From contig JABIHN010000048.1 in assembly GCA_018649625.1 (NCBI GenBank), positions 1 through 42,594 of the forward strand: a DNA stretch of 42,594 nt. The letters are read 5' to 3'. The notes under the pieces are model-generated. The model did no database searches and was not told the DNA's origin. It saw only the letters and a program-made list of their open reading frames with translations. Position 1 is the first letter of the stretch. Every line of letters begins with the position of its first letter. Positions 26,377 to 34,983 of the stretch are shown here, one piece after another. The position numbers and the translations under genes were made by a program. Source of the stretch: Fidelibacterota bacterium. GTDB lineage: Bacteria; Fidelibacterota; Marinisomatia; Marinisomatales; UBA1611.

Positions 26377-27393
26377 ATGAGTCAGAAACAACGTATAGTA
26401 GTTATTTGCCCAGGGCGAGGGACTTATACTCGAGAAACGTCTGGATATTTAGCAAAATATGGCGGTTCGGCAAAAGAACAAATTTCTTATATGGATGATC
26501 AGAGAAAAATGGCCGGCAATACTACTATTACAGAATTGGATTCGATGTCATTCAGAGCCAAAATCCATATGTCTGGGGAACATGCATCGTCCCTGATTTA
26601 TGCTTGTAGTTTGGCTGACTTTTTATCCATTGATCAAGATAAATATGAGATTGTTGCAATTACAGGAAATTCAATGGGGTGGTATACTGCTTTGGCATTA
26701 AGTGGTGCATTGAATTATGAAAATGCATTTTCCTTGATTAATACGATGGGATCCATGATGAAAGATGGGATCATCGGTGGGCAAATCATTTATCCAATTA
26801 TAAATGATAATTGGCAAGTAGATGAAGTTGAAAAAAAATCAATTTTATCAGAAATTGAAAAAGTAGGTGCTCATGTTTCAATATTTCTGGGTGGATATTT
26901 AATTATTGGCGGCAAGCAATCAGTATTAGAAGAATTGTTAAAGATATTACCAGCAAAGGATAAATACCCATTTCAAATCCCCTTCCATGCTGCATTTCAT
27001 ACACCTTTATTAGAATCTATTTCACAAAAAGCATTTGAATTATTACCTCAATCGTATTTTCAAAAATCATCATTTCCATTGATAGATGGGCGCGGACATA
27101 TATGGTCGCCATTTAGTACAGATATTGAAGAATTATACAATTATACATTGGGGAATCAAGTGACTCATGCATATGATTTTTCAACATCCATTACGGTAGC
27201 CATGAAAGAATTTTGTCCAGATAAGCTTGTTCTATTGGGTCCTGGAAATTCTCTGGGTGGCGCTATTGGTCAAATATTTATTCAAAATAATTGGCAAGAT
27301 ATTGATTCTAAAAAATCGTTCTCATTTCGTCAGAATAATAATCCTTATCTCATTTCTATGGGAATGAATGAACAACGGAAATTAGTTTGTTAA
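26377..27393 (+). CDS. FabD-like acyltransferase lacking the malonyl-binding arginine
   Basis: A 338-aa acyltransferase of the FabD fold. The nucleophile elbow is G-N-S-M-G with S99 and the catalytic histidine is H208 (H-A-A-F-H-T-P). Both are exactly seven positions beyond E. coli FabD S92 and H201, so the alignment is firm. The arginine that binds the malonyl carboxylate in FabD (R117) would be residue 124, which here is methionine. The usual P-G-Q-G opening is C-P-G-R-G. The enzyme probably transfers a different acyl group, or is a catalytic relative; calling it malonyl-CoA:ACP transacylase would be unsafe. It sits between the E1 gene and an isopropylmalate-synthase-like gene and overlaps the latter by seven bases. 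Confidence 0.72.
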   Translation: MSQKQRIVVICPGRGTYTRETSGYLAKYGGSAKEQISYMDDQRKMAGNTTITELDSMSFRAKIHMSGEHASSLIYACSLADFLSIDQDKYEIVAITGNSMGWYTALALSGALNYENAFSLINTMGSMMKDGIIGGQIIYPIINDNWQVDEVEKKSILSEIEKVGAHVSIFLGGYLIIGGKQSVLEELLKILPAKDKYPFQIPFHAAFHTPLLESISQKAFELLPQSYFQKSSFPLIDGRGHIWSPFSTDIEELYNYTLGNQVTHAYDFSTSITVAMKEFCPDKLVLLGPGNSLGGAIGQIFIQNNWQDIDSKKSFSFRQNNNPYLISMGMNEQRKLVC

Positions 27394-28514
27394 TTAAGCA
27401 AAAAATCGAAATTTTAGATTCAACGCTTAGAGAAGGCGAACAAACTCCGGGTGTTTCTTTTACAGTCGATCAGAAAATTCGCATGGCTAAACAATTGGAT
27501 GCTTTTGGCGTTGATTTTATTGAATTAGGTCATCCTGCTGTATCTCCAGATGTGTACGAAGCTGTGGATGCCTTAAATGATCTTAATCTAAATGCGAAGA
27601 AAATGGCACATGGTCGAGCATTAATATCAGATATAGATGATGCATTAAATATTGGTGTAGACTGGATGGGAATCTTTTTCGGGACGTCTGATTTGAGTCT
27701 AAAATACAAATTCAATGTTACCAAGTTAGAAGCGTTACTGCGGATTGAGACTGCCGTGAAATATGGAAAAGATAAAGGGCTCAAACTCCGTTTCACAGCA
27801 GAAGATGCCAGCCGAACTGATTTGAATTTTCTGATTCAAGTTGGTCAAATGGTTCAAGAATCTGGTGCAGACCGTTTTAGTTTAGCAGATACGGTAGGAT
27901 GTTTAACACCCACAAAAATGAAAGTATTGGTTAGTCGAATAGTGTCAGAGTTAGATATTCCCATTCATGTCCATTGTCATAATGATTTTGGGATGGCCAC
28001 AGCAAATGCTGTTTCTGCGCTGGAAGCCGGAGCGCAATGTGTTGATGTAGCGGTGAATGGATTGGGTGAAAGGTGTGGCCTTCCGCCTTTGGCAGAAGTG
28101 GTGACAGCTTTAACCCATATATATAAAGTTAATGGAATTTGGAATTTGAAAATGATTCCAGAATTAACTGAGTTGGTTGATATGTTTTCTAAATTAGATT
28201 CAAATGCCAACAGGCCAATTATTGGAAAAAATGCATTTACACACAAAGCAGGGCTTCATGTGAAAGCAGTGGTAAAAGAACCAACATCCTACGAAGCTAT
28301 TTCTCCTGAATCGTTAAATCGAAAACGTCATTTAGTCATTGATAAATATTCCGGAAAATCTGCGCTAAATAATCGTTTGCTTGAAATTGGATTCATTGTA
28401 TCTGAAAAAGAATTAGATAATTTATTGAAAAAAATAAAAGCCACCCCAATAATGGTAAATTGGGGTGATGAAGATATCATTTCTCTTGCCAAATCATTAG
28501 GAATAAAGGTGTAA
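27387..28514 (+). CDS. Homocitrate synthase / isopropylmalate synthase family enzyme
   Basis: This 375-aa DRE-TIM metallolyase condenses acetyl-CoA with a 2-oxoacid. Active-site motifs are D-S-T-L-R-E-G-E-Q-T-P-G at residues 10-21, H-C-H-N-D-F-G-M-A (about 196) and N-G-L-G-E-R-C-G (about 223). The F-T-A-E-D-A-S-R-T-D stretch favours homocitrate synthase over isopropylmalate synthase. There is no long C-terminal leucine-binding regulatory domain. The start is TTG at 27387, overlapping the preceding stop, because the next in-frame Met lies beyond the DSTLREGEQ motif. Which 2-oxoacid it uses cannot be told from sequence. Confidence 0.82.
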   Translation: MLIKQKIEILDSTLREGEQTPGVSFTVDQKIRMAKQLDAFGVDFIELGHPAVSPDVYEAVDALNDLNLNAKKMAHGRALISDIDDALNIGVDWMGIFFGTSDLSLKYKFNVTKLEALLRIETAVKYGKDKGLKLRFTAEDASRTDLNFLIQVGQMVQESGADRFSLADTVGCLTPTKMKVLVSRIVSELDIPIHVHCHNDFGMATANAVSALEAGAQCVDVAVNGLGERCGLPPLAEVVTALTHIYKVNGIWNLKMIPELTELVDMFSKLDSNANRPIIGKNAFTHKAGLHVKAVVKEPTSYEAISPESLNRKRHLVIDKYSGKSALNNRLLEIGFIVSEKELDNLLKKIKATPIMVNWGDEDIISLAKSLGIKV

Positions 28515-28542
28515 TTTTTATGCCAAAGAACACAGGGAAACC

Positions 28543-29715
28543 ATGAAAAAACTAGGTCCAGATTTTTATAATATAACAGATTTGTTATCAGAAGAAGAAT
28601 TACTTATTCAGCAGACAGCGTATGATTTTGTTCAAGCTGAATTTATACCCGTAATTAATGAGCATTACGAGAATTCAACCTTTCCCATGGAACTGGTCCC
28701 TAAATTGGGTGAGCTGGGATTTATGGGATCTTCATTGCCAGAAGAAAGCGGTGGAGCTGGTGTGAGCAATGTGGCTTATGGACTCATTCTTCATGAATTG
28801 GAACGAGGTGATTCTGGTTTGCGATCTTTTGCCAGTGTGCAAGGCGCATTGGTTATGTATCCGATTCATGCCTATGGCTCCGAAGAGCAAAAAGCCAAAT
28901 GGCTTCCCGGTTTAGGTGCTGGTACAATGATTGGTTGTTTTGGACTTACGGAACCGAACTTTGGTTCAAATCCTGGTGGGATGTCCACGCGATGTAGACG
29001 GGACGGTGATGGCTGGATTATTAATGGCAATAAAATGTGGATTACTAATGGATCTTTGGCTGATGTGGCGGTAGTTTGGGCAAGAGATGAAGATGGAATC
29101 GTTCGGGGATTTCTTTTAGAAAAAGGAATGGAGGGATATACTTCCAGTGATATCCATGGAAAATTAAGTTTGAGAGCATCTATTACATCTGAATTATCAA
29201 TGGTAAATGTCCGAATTCCCGATTCGGCACGGCTCCCAAATATAGAAGGATTAAAAGGACCATTGGGTTGTTTGACTCAAGCGCGCTACGGCATTTCTTG
29301 GGGAATGGTTGGCTGTGCTGTGGATTGCTACAACACTGCGTTGGAATATGCAAAAGAGCGGAAACAATTTTCCAAGCCTATTGGCGGATATCAACTTACA
29401 CAGAAAAAGTTAGCGGATATGGTAACGCGGATTACCGAAGCACAACTTTTAGTCTATAGATTGGGACGACTCAAAGATGAAGGAAAAATGACCTTTCAGC
29501 AAGTCTCCATGGCGAAGCGGAATAATTGTGAATTGGCAAGAGACATTGCCAGTATTTCACGGGGAATTCTGGGTGCAAACGGGATTACAGAAGATTATCC
29601 TATTATGCGGCACATGGCGAATATTGAATCGGTGTACACCTACGAAGGCACCCACGAAATGCATACCTTAATTATCGGCCAACAAGAAACAGGCATAGCC
29701 GCATACGATTCTTGA
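28543..29715 (+). CDS. Glutaryl-CoA dehydrogenase-like acyl-CoA dehydrogenase
   Basis: A 390-aa FAD-dependent acyl-CoA dehydrogenase. The catalytic base is Glu in Y-E-G-T-H-E (E368), close to human glutaryl-CoA dehydrogenase E370. The F-A-S-V-Q-G-A-L-V-M-Y-P-I segment and R-Y-G-I-S-W-G-M-V-G are typical of glutaryl-CoA dehydrogenases, which convert glutaryl-CoA to crotonyl-CoA and CO2 in lysine and tryptophan degradation. It follows the homocitrate-synthase-like gene by 28 bases. Together with the E1 and acyltransferase genes, it suggests an acyl-CoA or lysine-type catabolic unit, which is inference. Confidence 0.87.
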   Translation: MKKLGPDFYNITDLLSEEELLIQQTAYDFVQAEFIPVINEHYENSTFPMELVPKLGELGFMGSSLPEESGGAGVSNVAYGLILHELERGDSGLRSFASVQGALVMYPIHAYGSEEQKAKWLPGLGAGTMIGCFGLTEPNFGSNPGGMSTRCRRDGDGWIINGNKMWITNGSLADVAVVWARDEDGIVRGFLLEKGMEGYTSSDIHGKLSLRASITSELSMVNVRIPDSARLPNIEGLKGPLGCLTQARYGISWGMVGCAVDCYNTALEYAKERKQFSKPIGGYQLTQKKLADMVTRITEAQLLVYRLGRLKDEGKMTFQQVSMAKRNNCELARDIASISRGILGANGITEDYPIMRHMANIESVYTYEGTHEMHTLIIGQQETGIAAYDS

Positions 29716-29721
29716 TTTGTG

Positions 29722-30178
29722 TTAACCTTTTGAAATTGCGTCCAGGGCGGCCTGCATGCTCATGACTGGATGAATGTCCGCATCACCCAATTCCAACATT
29801 GGGTCAAAAAATTGCACAATTTGATCCATAGTATCTGTTTCTAACACCATGTAAAATGCATGCCCCGGCGACACTATGGACATTGAGGCCAATTTCACCT
29901 GCATTTTGAATGGCTCCCATCATTTTCGCTTTTTTATTTTCATCATGTGAATGACAGGTTTGGTAAGCGAATCGTTGCTCTTTTTGGATTGATAAATATT
30001 CAGGATTCTTTCTCTGTGTGAAGTCATGTTCTCCCGCAATCGGGTTAAAATTCATTTCGTATAAATCACTTATTTGAATTTCATGTCCTTCTTTTGTTAA
30101 TGTATCGAAAGCAATATATTTTAATGCACCATTAAATGAGTGTTGTTCGGGGTGTGCAAAAACGATTAAAATTTTCAT
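29722..30178 (-). pseudogene. Chimeric remnant: NQO1-like flavodoxin start joined to a frameshifted alpha/beta-barrel domain
   Basis: From the ATG at 30178 the first about 73 residues match NAD(P)H quinone oxidoreductase / flavodoxin-2 proteins (M-K-I-L-I-V-F-A-H-P-E, then S-D-L-Y-E-M-N-F-N-P). After about 29960 the match ends, where a normal protein would continue about 110 residues. A second, unrelated small-domain sequence begins there in the same frame (D-E-N-K-K-A-K-M-M-G-A-I-Q-N-A-G-E-I-G). It is frameshifted near 29873 and ends in the other frame with F-Y-M-V-L-E-T-D and L-E-L-G-D-A-D-I-H-P-V-M, resembling DUF3303/dimeric alpha-beta barrel proteins. A deletion that joined two neighbours, followed by a frameshift, explains this. 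It would have been coupled to the upstream DUF2306 gene by a four-base overlap. Confidence 0.6.
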
Positions 30179-30843
30179 AGTGATTGAGTCGAAACCCTTT
30201 TTGTTCTGTTTTTATTAATTATCCACTCTGCTACCCAAATGTTAATAATCCAAGCAACAGTCATTAATACATCTCGGATAAACCCCTCAGGTTCTCCAGT
30301 GGTAATAACCCAAGGAAGCATAACAAAAACCTGTGTCCCAGCTCCTTGGCCTAGCGCATATGCTCGAATCATCCAAGATTGATGTTGAGAGAATTTTCTT
30401 TCACGAATCGAAACATAGCCCAACACAATAAACACAAACATAGAAACACCAATAATAACTCTTACATAGTAAAGGAGATTTCCTTGAAGGCTTATAGGAA
30501 AAGCATAATAATGAGTCATCCATAATCCAGATAGAGCAGATATTATTCCTGCAACCACAAGAGCCTTACCTGAGTTTCTGTGCCATTTTCGATAGTTTTT
30601 TCGAAAACTAGGAAGAAATTGAAACGCACCTAAAATACAGTATGGTATTACAGTGATGAGATGGAATAAAACAGGTGTCGGAGCAGAGTCTATGCGTGGG
30701 TTTTTGGGCAAGAAATCAATGTCAACCCCAGGTTGGAGGTCTGCTAATCGGAACATACCGCCGATGCTTGGGACGAAACTAAGGATGAGTAACCCAATTA
30801 GAATGCCCCATTCATATCTTTGTAATATTATTTTTGTCAACAT
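30175..30843 (-). CDS. DUF2306 membrane protein
   Basis: A 222-aa multi-pass membrane protein with about six hydrophobic helices. Signatures are H-L-I-T-V-I-P-Y near residue 62, K-W-H-R-N-S-G-K (about 86) and Q-H-Q-S-W-M-I-R-A-Y (about 155), which match the DUF2306 family. The conserved histidines suggest a haem- or metal-linked electron-transfer role, but the function is unknown. Its first codons and upstream region are part of an 82-bp sequence repeated about 5 kb downstream. The stop overlaps the start of the broken flavodoxin-like gene. Confidence 0.75.
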   Translation of the reverse strand: MLTKIILQRYEWGILIGLLILSFVPSIGGMFRLADLQPGVDIDFLPKNPRIDSAPTPVLFHLITVIPYCILGAFQFLPSFRKNYRKWHRNSGKALVVAGIISALSGLWMTHYYAFPISLQGNLLYYVRVIIGVSMFVFIVLGYVSIRERKFSQHQSWMIRAYALGQGAGTQVFVMLPWVITTGEPEGFIRDVLMTVAWIINIWVAEWIINKNRTKRVSTQSL

Positions 30844-30899
30844 TTTATCTTTTTTCTTCGTGAAACTTGGCGACTTTCGTGGCTGATGAATTAATGAGG
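30818..30899. repeat. 82-bp direct repeat, copy 1
   Basis: This copy covers the first eight codons and about 56 bases upstream of the DUF2306 gene. It is identical to 35931-36012 at 80 of 82 positions, in the same orientation. The two differences are A/T inside ...TTTGTAA(A/T).. near the 5' end and T/C in GA(C)(T/C)TTCGTGG. The repeated segment includes TTCGTGAAACTTGGCGAC. It brackets a block of accessory genes. Confidence 0.85.
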
Positions 30900-31002
30900 C
30901 TACAAAACTCTTTTTATTTTCCTTTTATAATCAGATGATTTCTTACGGTTTTATTTTTATTGTATCTGAAATTATTATATTCATTTCTTAGGGTGCATAA
31001 TT

Positions 31003-32052
31003 TTAAGCGTTGATTTTTCCATAATATTTTTTCTTCAGCCAAAATGAAACTTTAACCAATAAAATCAATGCAGGAACTTCAACTAAAGGACCAATTACGC
31101 CTGCAAATGCTTGACCTGAATTCAACCCGAAAACTGCAATAGCAACTGCAATAGCCAATTCGAAATTATTTCCTGCAGCTGTAAATGCAACTGCTGCAGT
31201 TTTGTCATAGTCTGCTCCCATTGCTTTGGTGAAGAAGAAGCCAATGATAAACATTATTGAAAAATAGATTAATAAAGGAACAGCAATAATCAGAACATCC
31301 ATTGGGATTTCAACGATTAGTTCGCCTTTTAATGAGAACATAATGACAATTGTAAATAAAAGCGCAATTAAGGTCATTGGCGAAATGGTTGGTATGAATT
31401 TATTTGTGTACCATTCATCGCCTTTCAATTTCACTAATATTAACCTGCTTAAGATTCCCATGACAAATGGAATACCTAAATAAATAGCAACACTTTCTGC
31501 AATCGTTCCGATTGAAATATCTACAATAGCACCTTCAAATCCAAAATAGGGTGGAAGAATAGTTATGAAAATCCAAGCATAAAAACTATAGGAAAAAACT
31601 TGAAAAATACTGTTTAAAGCGACTAATCCCGCACCATATTCGCTACTACCTTCGGCAAGATCGTTCCAAACTAAAACCATTGCAATGCAACGTGCTAAAC
31701 CAATTAAAATCAGTCCAACCATATATTCTGGGTAATCCCGTAAAAACGTGATTGCCAAAATAAACATTAAAATAGGACCAATTATCCAATTGAGAATGAG
31801 TGAAATGGAAAGGATTTTTGTATTTTTAAACACTTTTGGTAAAAGCGAGTAATTCACTTTTGCCAACGGTGGATACATCATTAATATTAATCCAATTGCA
31901 ATTGGTATATTAGTTGTCCCGCTATTGAATGAGTTTATAATGTTAGGAAAAGTTGGAATAAAATATCCAATTCCTACTCCAATTGCCATTGCGACAAAAA
32001 TCCAAAGCGTAAGATTTTTATCAAGAAAACTTAATTGTTTATTATGTGCCAT
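31003..32052 (-). CDS. ACR3-family arsenite efflux transporter
   Basis: A 349-aa ten-helix permease of the ACR3 family, which expels arsenite. The conserved Cys in [13 protein letters not shown] (C122) and the P-L-V-E-V-P-A-L segment close to the C-terminus match ACR3. No arsR repressor, arsC reductase or arsA ATPase lies nearby, so regulation and arsenate reduction must come from elsewhere, if it is an arsenite exporter at all. It faces away from the DUF1761 gene with a 117-base gap. Confidence 0.88.
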   Translation of the reverse strand: MAHNKQLSFLDKNLTLWIFVAMAIGVGIGYFIPTFPNIINSFNSGTTNIPIAIGLILMMYPPLAKVNYSLLPKVFKNTKILSISLILNWIIGPILMFILAITFLRDYPEYMVGLILIGLARCIAMVLVWNDLAEGSSEYGAGLVALNSIFQVFSYSFYAWIFITILPPYFGFEGAIVDISIGTIAESVAIYLGIPFVMGILSRLILVKLKGDEWYTNKFIPTISPMTLIALLFTIVIMFSLKGELIVEIPMDVLIIAVPLLIYFSIMFIIGFFFTKAMGADYDKTAAVAFTAAGNNFELAIAVAIAVFGLNSGQAFAGVIGPLVEVPALILLVKVSFWLKKKYYGKINA

Positions 32053-32169
32053 TTATATCCTGAATTTGTGTGAAAACATAAAATAGTTAGATTGTAATTT
32101 GCGAGTAAAAATGCTACGCCAAAAAGATTTTATTTATAAATTAACCCACTACAAATTAAGGAGATTATC

Positions 32170-32613
32170 ATGTACGAACCAACAATCAACTATTTAGCCG
32201 TTCTTGTATCTGCAGTCATTTTTTTCATCATTGGTGGATTATGGTATTCTCCAGTTATGTTTGCAAAACCATGGATTAAAGGAATGGGACTCACGGATGA
32301 ACAATTAAAAGCTATGAAAGATCATGGTCCGGGGACGAAGCCATTTATTATATCATTTATCGGTGGACTGGTTATGGCATTTGTGACAGCACACATGGTA
32401 GATTTCATGAAAGTGGTCTTTGATGGTTCGGGTATGTCAAATCTTACCATCGGACTCACTGCTGCTTTTTGGCTTTGGTTGGGTTACATTGCCACCTATT
32501 CGCTTAACACAGTGGCTTACGAAGATAAATCTTGGCAATTTTATTTTATTAACACGGGATATCAATTTGTAGGACTCATGATTATGGGTGCTATGAATGC
32601 TGTATGGATATAA
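32170..32613 (+). CDS. DUF1761 membrane protein
   Basis: A 147-aa membrane protein of the DUF1761 family with about four helices. The N-terminal segment L-W-Y-S-P-V-M-F-A-K-P-W is the family mark. TAAGGAGAT lies seven bases before the ATG, an unusually strong ribosome site for this window. Function is unknown. Confidence 0.8.
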   Translation: MYEPTINYLAVLVSAVIFFIIGGLWYSPVMFAKPWIKGMGLTDEQLKAMKDHGPGTKPFIISFIGGLVMAFVTAHMVDFMKVVFDGSGMSNLTIGLTAAFWLWLGYIATYSLNTVAYEDKSWQFYFINTGYQFVGLMIMGAMNAVWI

Positions 32614-32686
32614 AGCGTCAATTGGTTTGTCATTGATTCTACGAGAAATAGATTTAAAATAAATATTTTACAATCAACGAAGGTTG

Positions 32687-32704
32687 GTATAGTATTTACT
32701 ATAC
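32687..32704. repeat. 18-bp perfect palindrome between convergent genes
   Basis: GTATAGTATTTACTATAC is a perfect inverted repeat (8-bp arms, 2-base centre), followed by ATACAGAATACAG. It is very AT-rich and lacks a U-run, so it is not a standard terminator. It lies between the convergent DUF1761 and DNA alkylation repair genes, an odd place for an operator. A weak bidirectional terminator is also possible. Confidence 0.45.
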
Positions 32705-32721
32705 AGAATACAGTAAAGATT

Positions 32722-33567
32722 TTATTTAGCTGCGTGTCTTAGAATAATTGCTTTTGAGTTTCCTTTTTTAACAGGAAGTCTTAAAGCATGGCGAATAATC
32801 CATTTCAAATCCTTAGATGCATTTTCAAGCCATTTTTCGCATAGCTCCAGACCTAAAGGAAGATCATCTTTTGCAATGTCGCCCACATGATTTGCAACGC
32901 TACGTCTTACATATAAATCTTGGTCATTTTTTAAATGTTCTAAGATAGGAAGAGTCGGAGATGGATCGTTAACAAATGAGTCCAGTTTCTTAGCCCAGGG
33001 CAATCTTGGTCGTGTTCCTTCTGAACATAGTCGTCTGACATGGGGATTTTTGTCTTTCATCCACTGATATAGGACGGCAAGAGTTTTATTTTCATGGTGA
33101 TTGATAAAAGCTCGAATTGAAAATTCACAGGTAAATCGTTTGGTTAATTCATATTGAGCATCCATGGAACACTTAAAAGGGTCAACGCCATTATTGTAAA
33201 CTGGATTAAGTCCATAAGTTGATATATAAGTACAATGTGGCATATAAAATAAACCTGAAAGACCGTTACCTTCTGTATGCTCTAAAGGAGGTGTAAGGGA
33301 TTTTAAAATTAGAGCAATGGCATCCGAATATAAATTGGGTAAGTGTTGTCTCATTGCACGAGCAATATGATGGCTTCTTTCAGTCATGGTTAACGGTTTA
33401 ATCCCTGTCATGGCATCGCGTATAAAAGTGTCAATATCAAATTGAACGGTGACAGTTTGTAAATTTTTGCCTAATTGATACACAGCTTCTTTATCTAATA
33501 GGAGTTTTAAAGGAGTTCCTTTTTGAATAGATGAAGGCGCTGGTGGTATTTTTAGATTTGGTAACAT
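32722..33567 (-). CDS. DNA alkylation repair-like HEAT protein (AlkD/AlkC family)
   Basis: A 281-aa protein resembling HEAT-like DNA alkylation repair glycosylases. The first half carries H-H-I-A-R-A-M-R-Q-H-L-P. The middle and C-terminal parts have P-H-V-R-R-L-C-S-E-G-T-R-P-R-L-P-W and D-L-Y-V-R-R-S-V-A-N-H, the HEAT signatures of this family, then K-D-L-K-W-I-I-R-H-A-L. ATG at 33567 is chosen because it starts four bases after the stop of the upstream membrane-protein gene; a start at 33612 would overlap it. It ends soon after the L-K-W-I-I-R-H-A-L motif. Repair activity was not assessed. Confidence 0.82.
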   Translation of the reverse strand: MLPNLKIPPAPSSIQKGTPLKLLLDKEAVYQLGKNLQTVTVQFDIDTFIRDAMTGIKPLTMTERSHHIARAMRQHLPNLYSDAIALILKSLTPPLEHTEGNGLSGLFYMPHCTYISTYGLNPVYNNGVDPFKCSMDAQYELTKRFTCEFSIRAFINHHENKTLAVLYQWMKDKNPHVRRLCSEGTRPRLPWAKKLDSFVNDPSPTLPILEHLKNDQDLYVRRSVANHVGDIAKDDLPLGLELCEKWLENASKDLKWIIRHALRLPVKKGNSKAIILRHAAK

Positions 33568-33571
33568 TTTT

Positions 33572-33865
33572 TTATTGACCGCCAAATGGTGTTCCAAAAA
33601 TTCCAACGGCAAGTTCTACCCAGATAAGTAAGAAAACAATGAAGGTTGCAAGAGATAGCGCAATTCGATAGTGAGTATTTTTTATATGTCGAATAACAAA
33701 ATTAAGGGTGAATCCAGTGCTTAAAAGAAGGGAAGCAGCAACAATAAAATCAATAAGAGTCCAATTAACTTCATCCGTGAATTGCATTGATATTAATGGG
33801 ATAAGTAATAGGAGAGATACTATTGCTACGATTAGTATATGTCTTTTATATTGTATGTTAATCAA
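33572..33865 (-). CDS. Small membrane protein with three helices
   Basis: A 97-aa protein with three hydrophobic helices (about residues 9-26, 37-56 and 66-89). It carries P-L-I-S-M-Q-F-T-D-E-V-N-W, a combination recurring in small Bacteroidota-type membrane proteins of unknown function. It lies just upstream of the DNA alkylation repair gene, four bases before its start, so the two are probably co-transcribed. Function is unknown. Confidence 0.7.
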   Translation of the reverse strand: MINIQYKRHILIVAIVSLLLLIPLISMQFTDEVNWTLIDFIVAASLLLSTGFTLNFVIRHIKNTHYRIALSLATFIVFLLIWVELAVGIFGTPFGGQ

Positions 33866-33898
33866 TTTTTAATATTTGTTAATGGTTTATTGATTCAG

Positions 33899-34429
33899 TT
33901 ATACTTCGTCAAACTCTTTTGGATATTGAACTATTCCCTTAACGTTCCTAAAACCATCAGTAACCAGTTCAATTCCCATAAAAACATTTGTTGGCACATC
34001 CCAAGGAGCTGTAATTCCCCATTGTTTTGTTGGTTTAAATCCGAATCTGGGATAATACTTTTCGTGCCCCAAAACTATAACCGATTCGAAGTTTAACTTT
34101 CTTGCTTTTTCAAGGCCTGTTTTAATTAGTTGCCCCCCAATTCCTTTTTTTTGTAAAGATGGTACTACTGCCATTGGAGCAAGTGCTAAACTTTCATTTT
34201 TATTTCCTTTATCGTCAATTATCTTGATTTTAGTAAATAATATATGTCCAACAATTTTTTTATCAATTATAGCAACAAGTGAAAGTTCGGGAATAAAAGC
34301 ACTGCTTTTTCTCAAAAGGTCTACGAGTTTTGCTTCTTCATCTTCTTCAAAAGTAGCTTTGTTTAAATTATAAACATCAGAATAATCGTTTATGTTTTCT
34401 TTTCTTATTTCCATTTTCTTTTTTTTCAT
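33899..34429 (-). CDS. GNAT-family N-acetyltransferase (YhbS-like)
   Basis: A 176-aa acetyltransferase (171 aa if the M-E-I-R-K start at 34414 is used). The acetyl-CoA loop is V-P-S-L-Q-K-K-G-I-G-G-Q-L-I (about 90-103), then the G-H-E-K-Y-Y-P-R-F-G-F-K motif found in YhbS-type putative acetyltransferases. The K-I-V-G-H-I-L-F-T segment (about 60) is the same as in a broken relative at 34984-35142. Substrate is unknown. It lies within an accessory region and is AT-rich like its neighbours. Confidence 0.87.
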   Translation of the reverse strand: MKKKKMEIRKENINDYSDVYNLNKATFEEDEEAKLVDLLRKSSAFIPELSLVAIIDKKIVGHILFTKIKIIDDKGNKNESLALAPMAVVPSLQKKGIGGQLIKTGLEKARKLNFESVIVLGHEKYYPRFGFKPTKQWGITAPWDVPTNVFMGIELVTDGFRNVKGIVQYPKEFDEV

Positions 34430-34483
34430 TCGGTATCATTCTTTAATTTCATTGAGCACAACATGTTTGTATAAATTTTTTTG

Positions 34484-34978
34484 TTAGTTTATCGTTTTCA
34501 AATAGTCCGTTATTTCATCCGAAATTTGAATGGCTCTATTTTTAATTTTCTCTGTTAGAAGTTCTAAATTATTAAAATCAGGATTTTCCACCAAAACAGT
34601 TTCAATAACGGAATATTTGGGCATTTCTGTTTTGTCTTTATTCCATTCTGTTGTTTTTAATAGTTTCCAATATTTTTTCTGAATGTCAATAGTTTGTCCT
34701 AAAAGCCATATTTCAAATCTCATCTTTTCGTGATTTAAGACAAGTCCGAATTTCAGTTTATTTTTTTTTAAATAGTCATTAGAAAAATAGAAATATGTGT
34801 AATCCATATAACCGCGTAAAATATTCCCAATAGTAAATTTGTCCGAAAGGTCTTTCGCAAATATGGTTTTCAATTTCATTACATATTTCACAAGTCCAGT
34901 ATACGCTTTTTGAATATTTCCCTTATCTAATTGGTCTTTATAAATCGAAACATATTTATTGAAATCTTTCATTTCCAT
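34484..34978 (-). CDS. DUF7000-like protein of unknown function
   Basis: A 164-aa soluble protein. It begins M-E-M-K-D-F-N-K-Y-V-S-I-Y-K-D-Q-L and contains G-L-V-K-Y-V-M-K-L, G-Y-M-D-Y-T-Y-F-Y-F and H-E-K-M-R-F-E-I-W-L-L-G-Q. These resemble the DUF7000 family of small Bacteroidota/Firmicutes proteins. I do not know its function. The start at 34978 lies just five bases beyond the stop of the broken acetyltransferase remnant. Confidence 0.6.
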   Translation of the reverse strand: MEMKDFNKYVSIYKDQLDKGNIQKAYTGLVKYVMKLKTIFAKDLSDKFTIGNILRGYMDYTYFYFSNDYLKKNKLKFGLVLNHEKMRFEIWLLGQTIDIQKKYWKLLKTTEWNKDKTEMPKYSVIETVLVENPDFNNLELLTEKIKNRAIQISDEITDYLKTIN

Positions 34979-34983
34979 ATTTC

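Noticed and set aside
32722-33612. DNA alkylation repair gene starting at 33612
   Set aside because: That start overlaps the upstream small membrane-protein gene by 40 bases; the ATG at 33567 follows its stop by four bases and keeps the conserved region.
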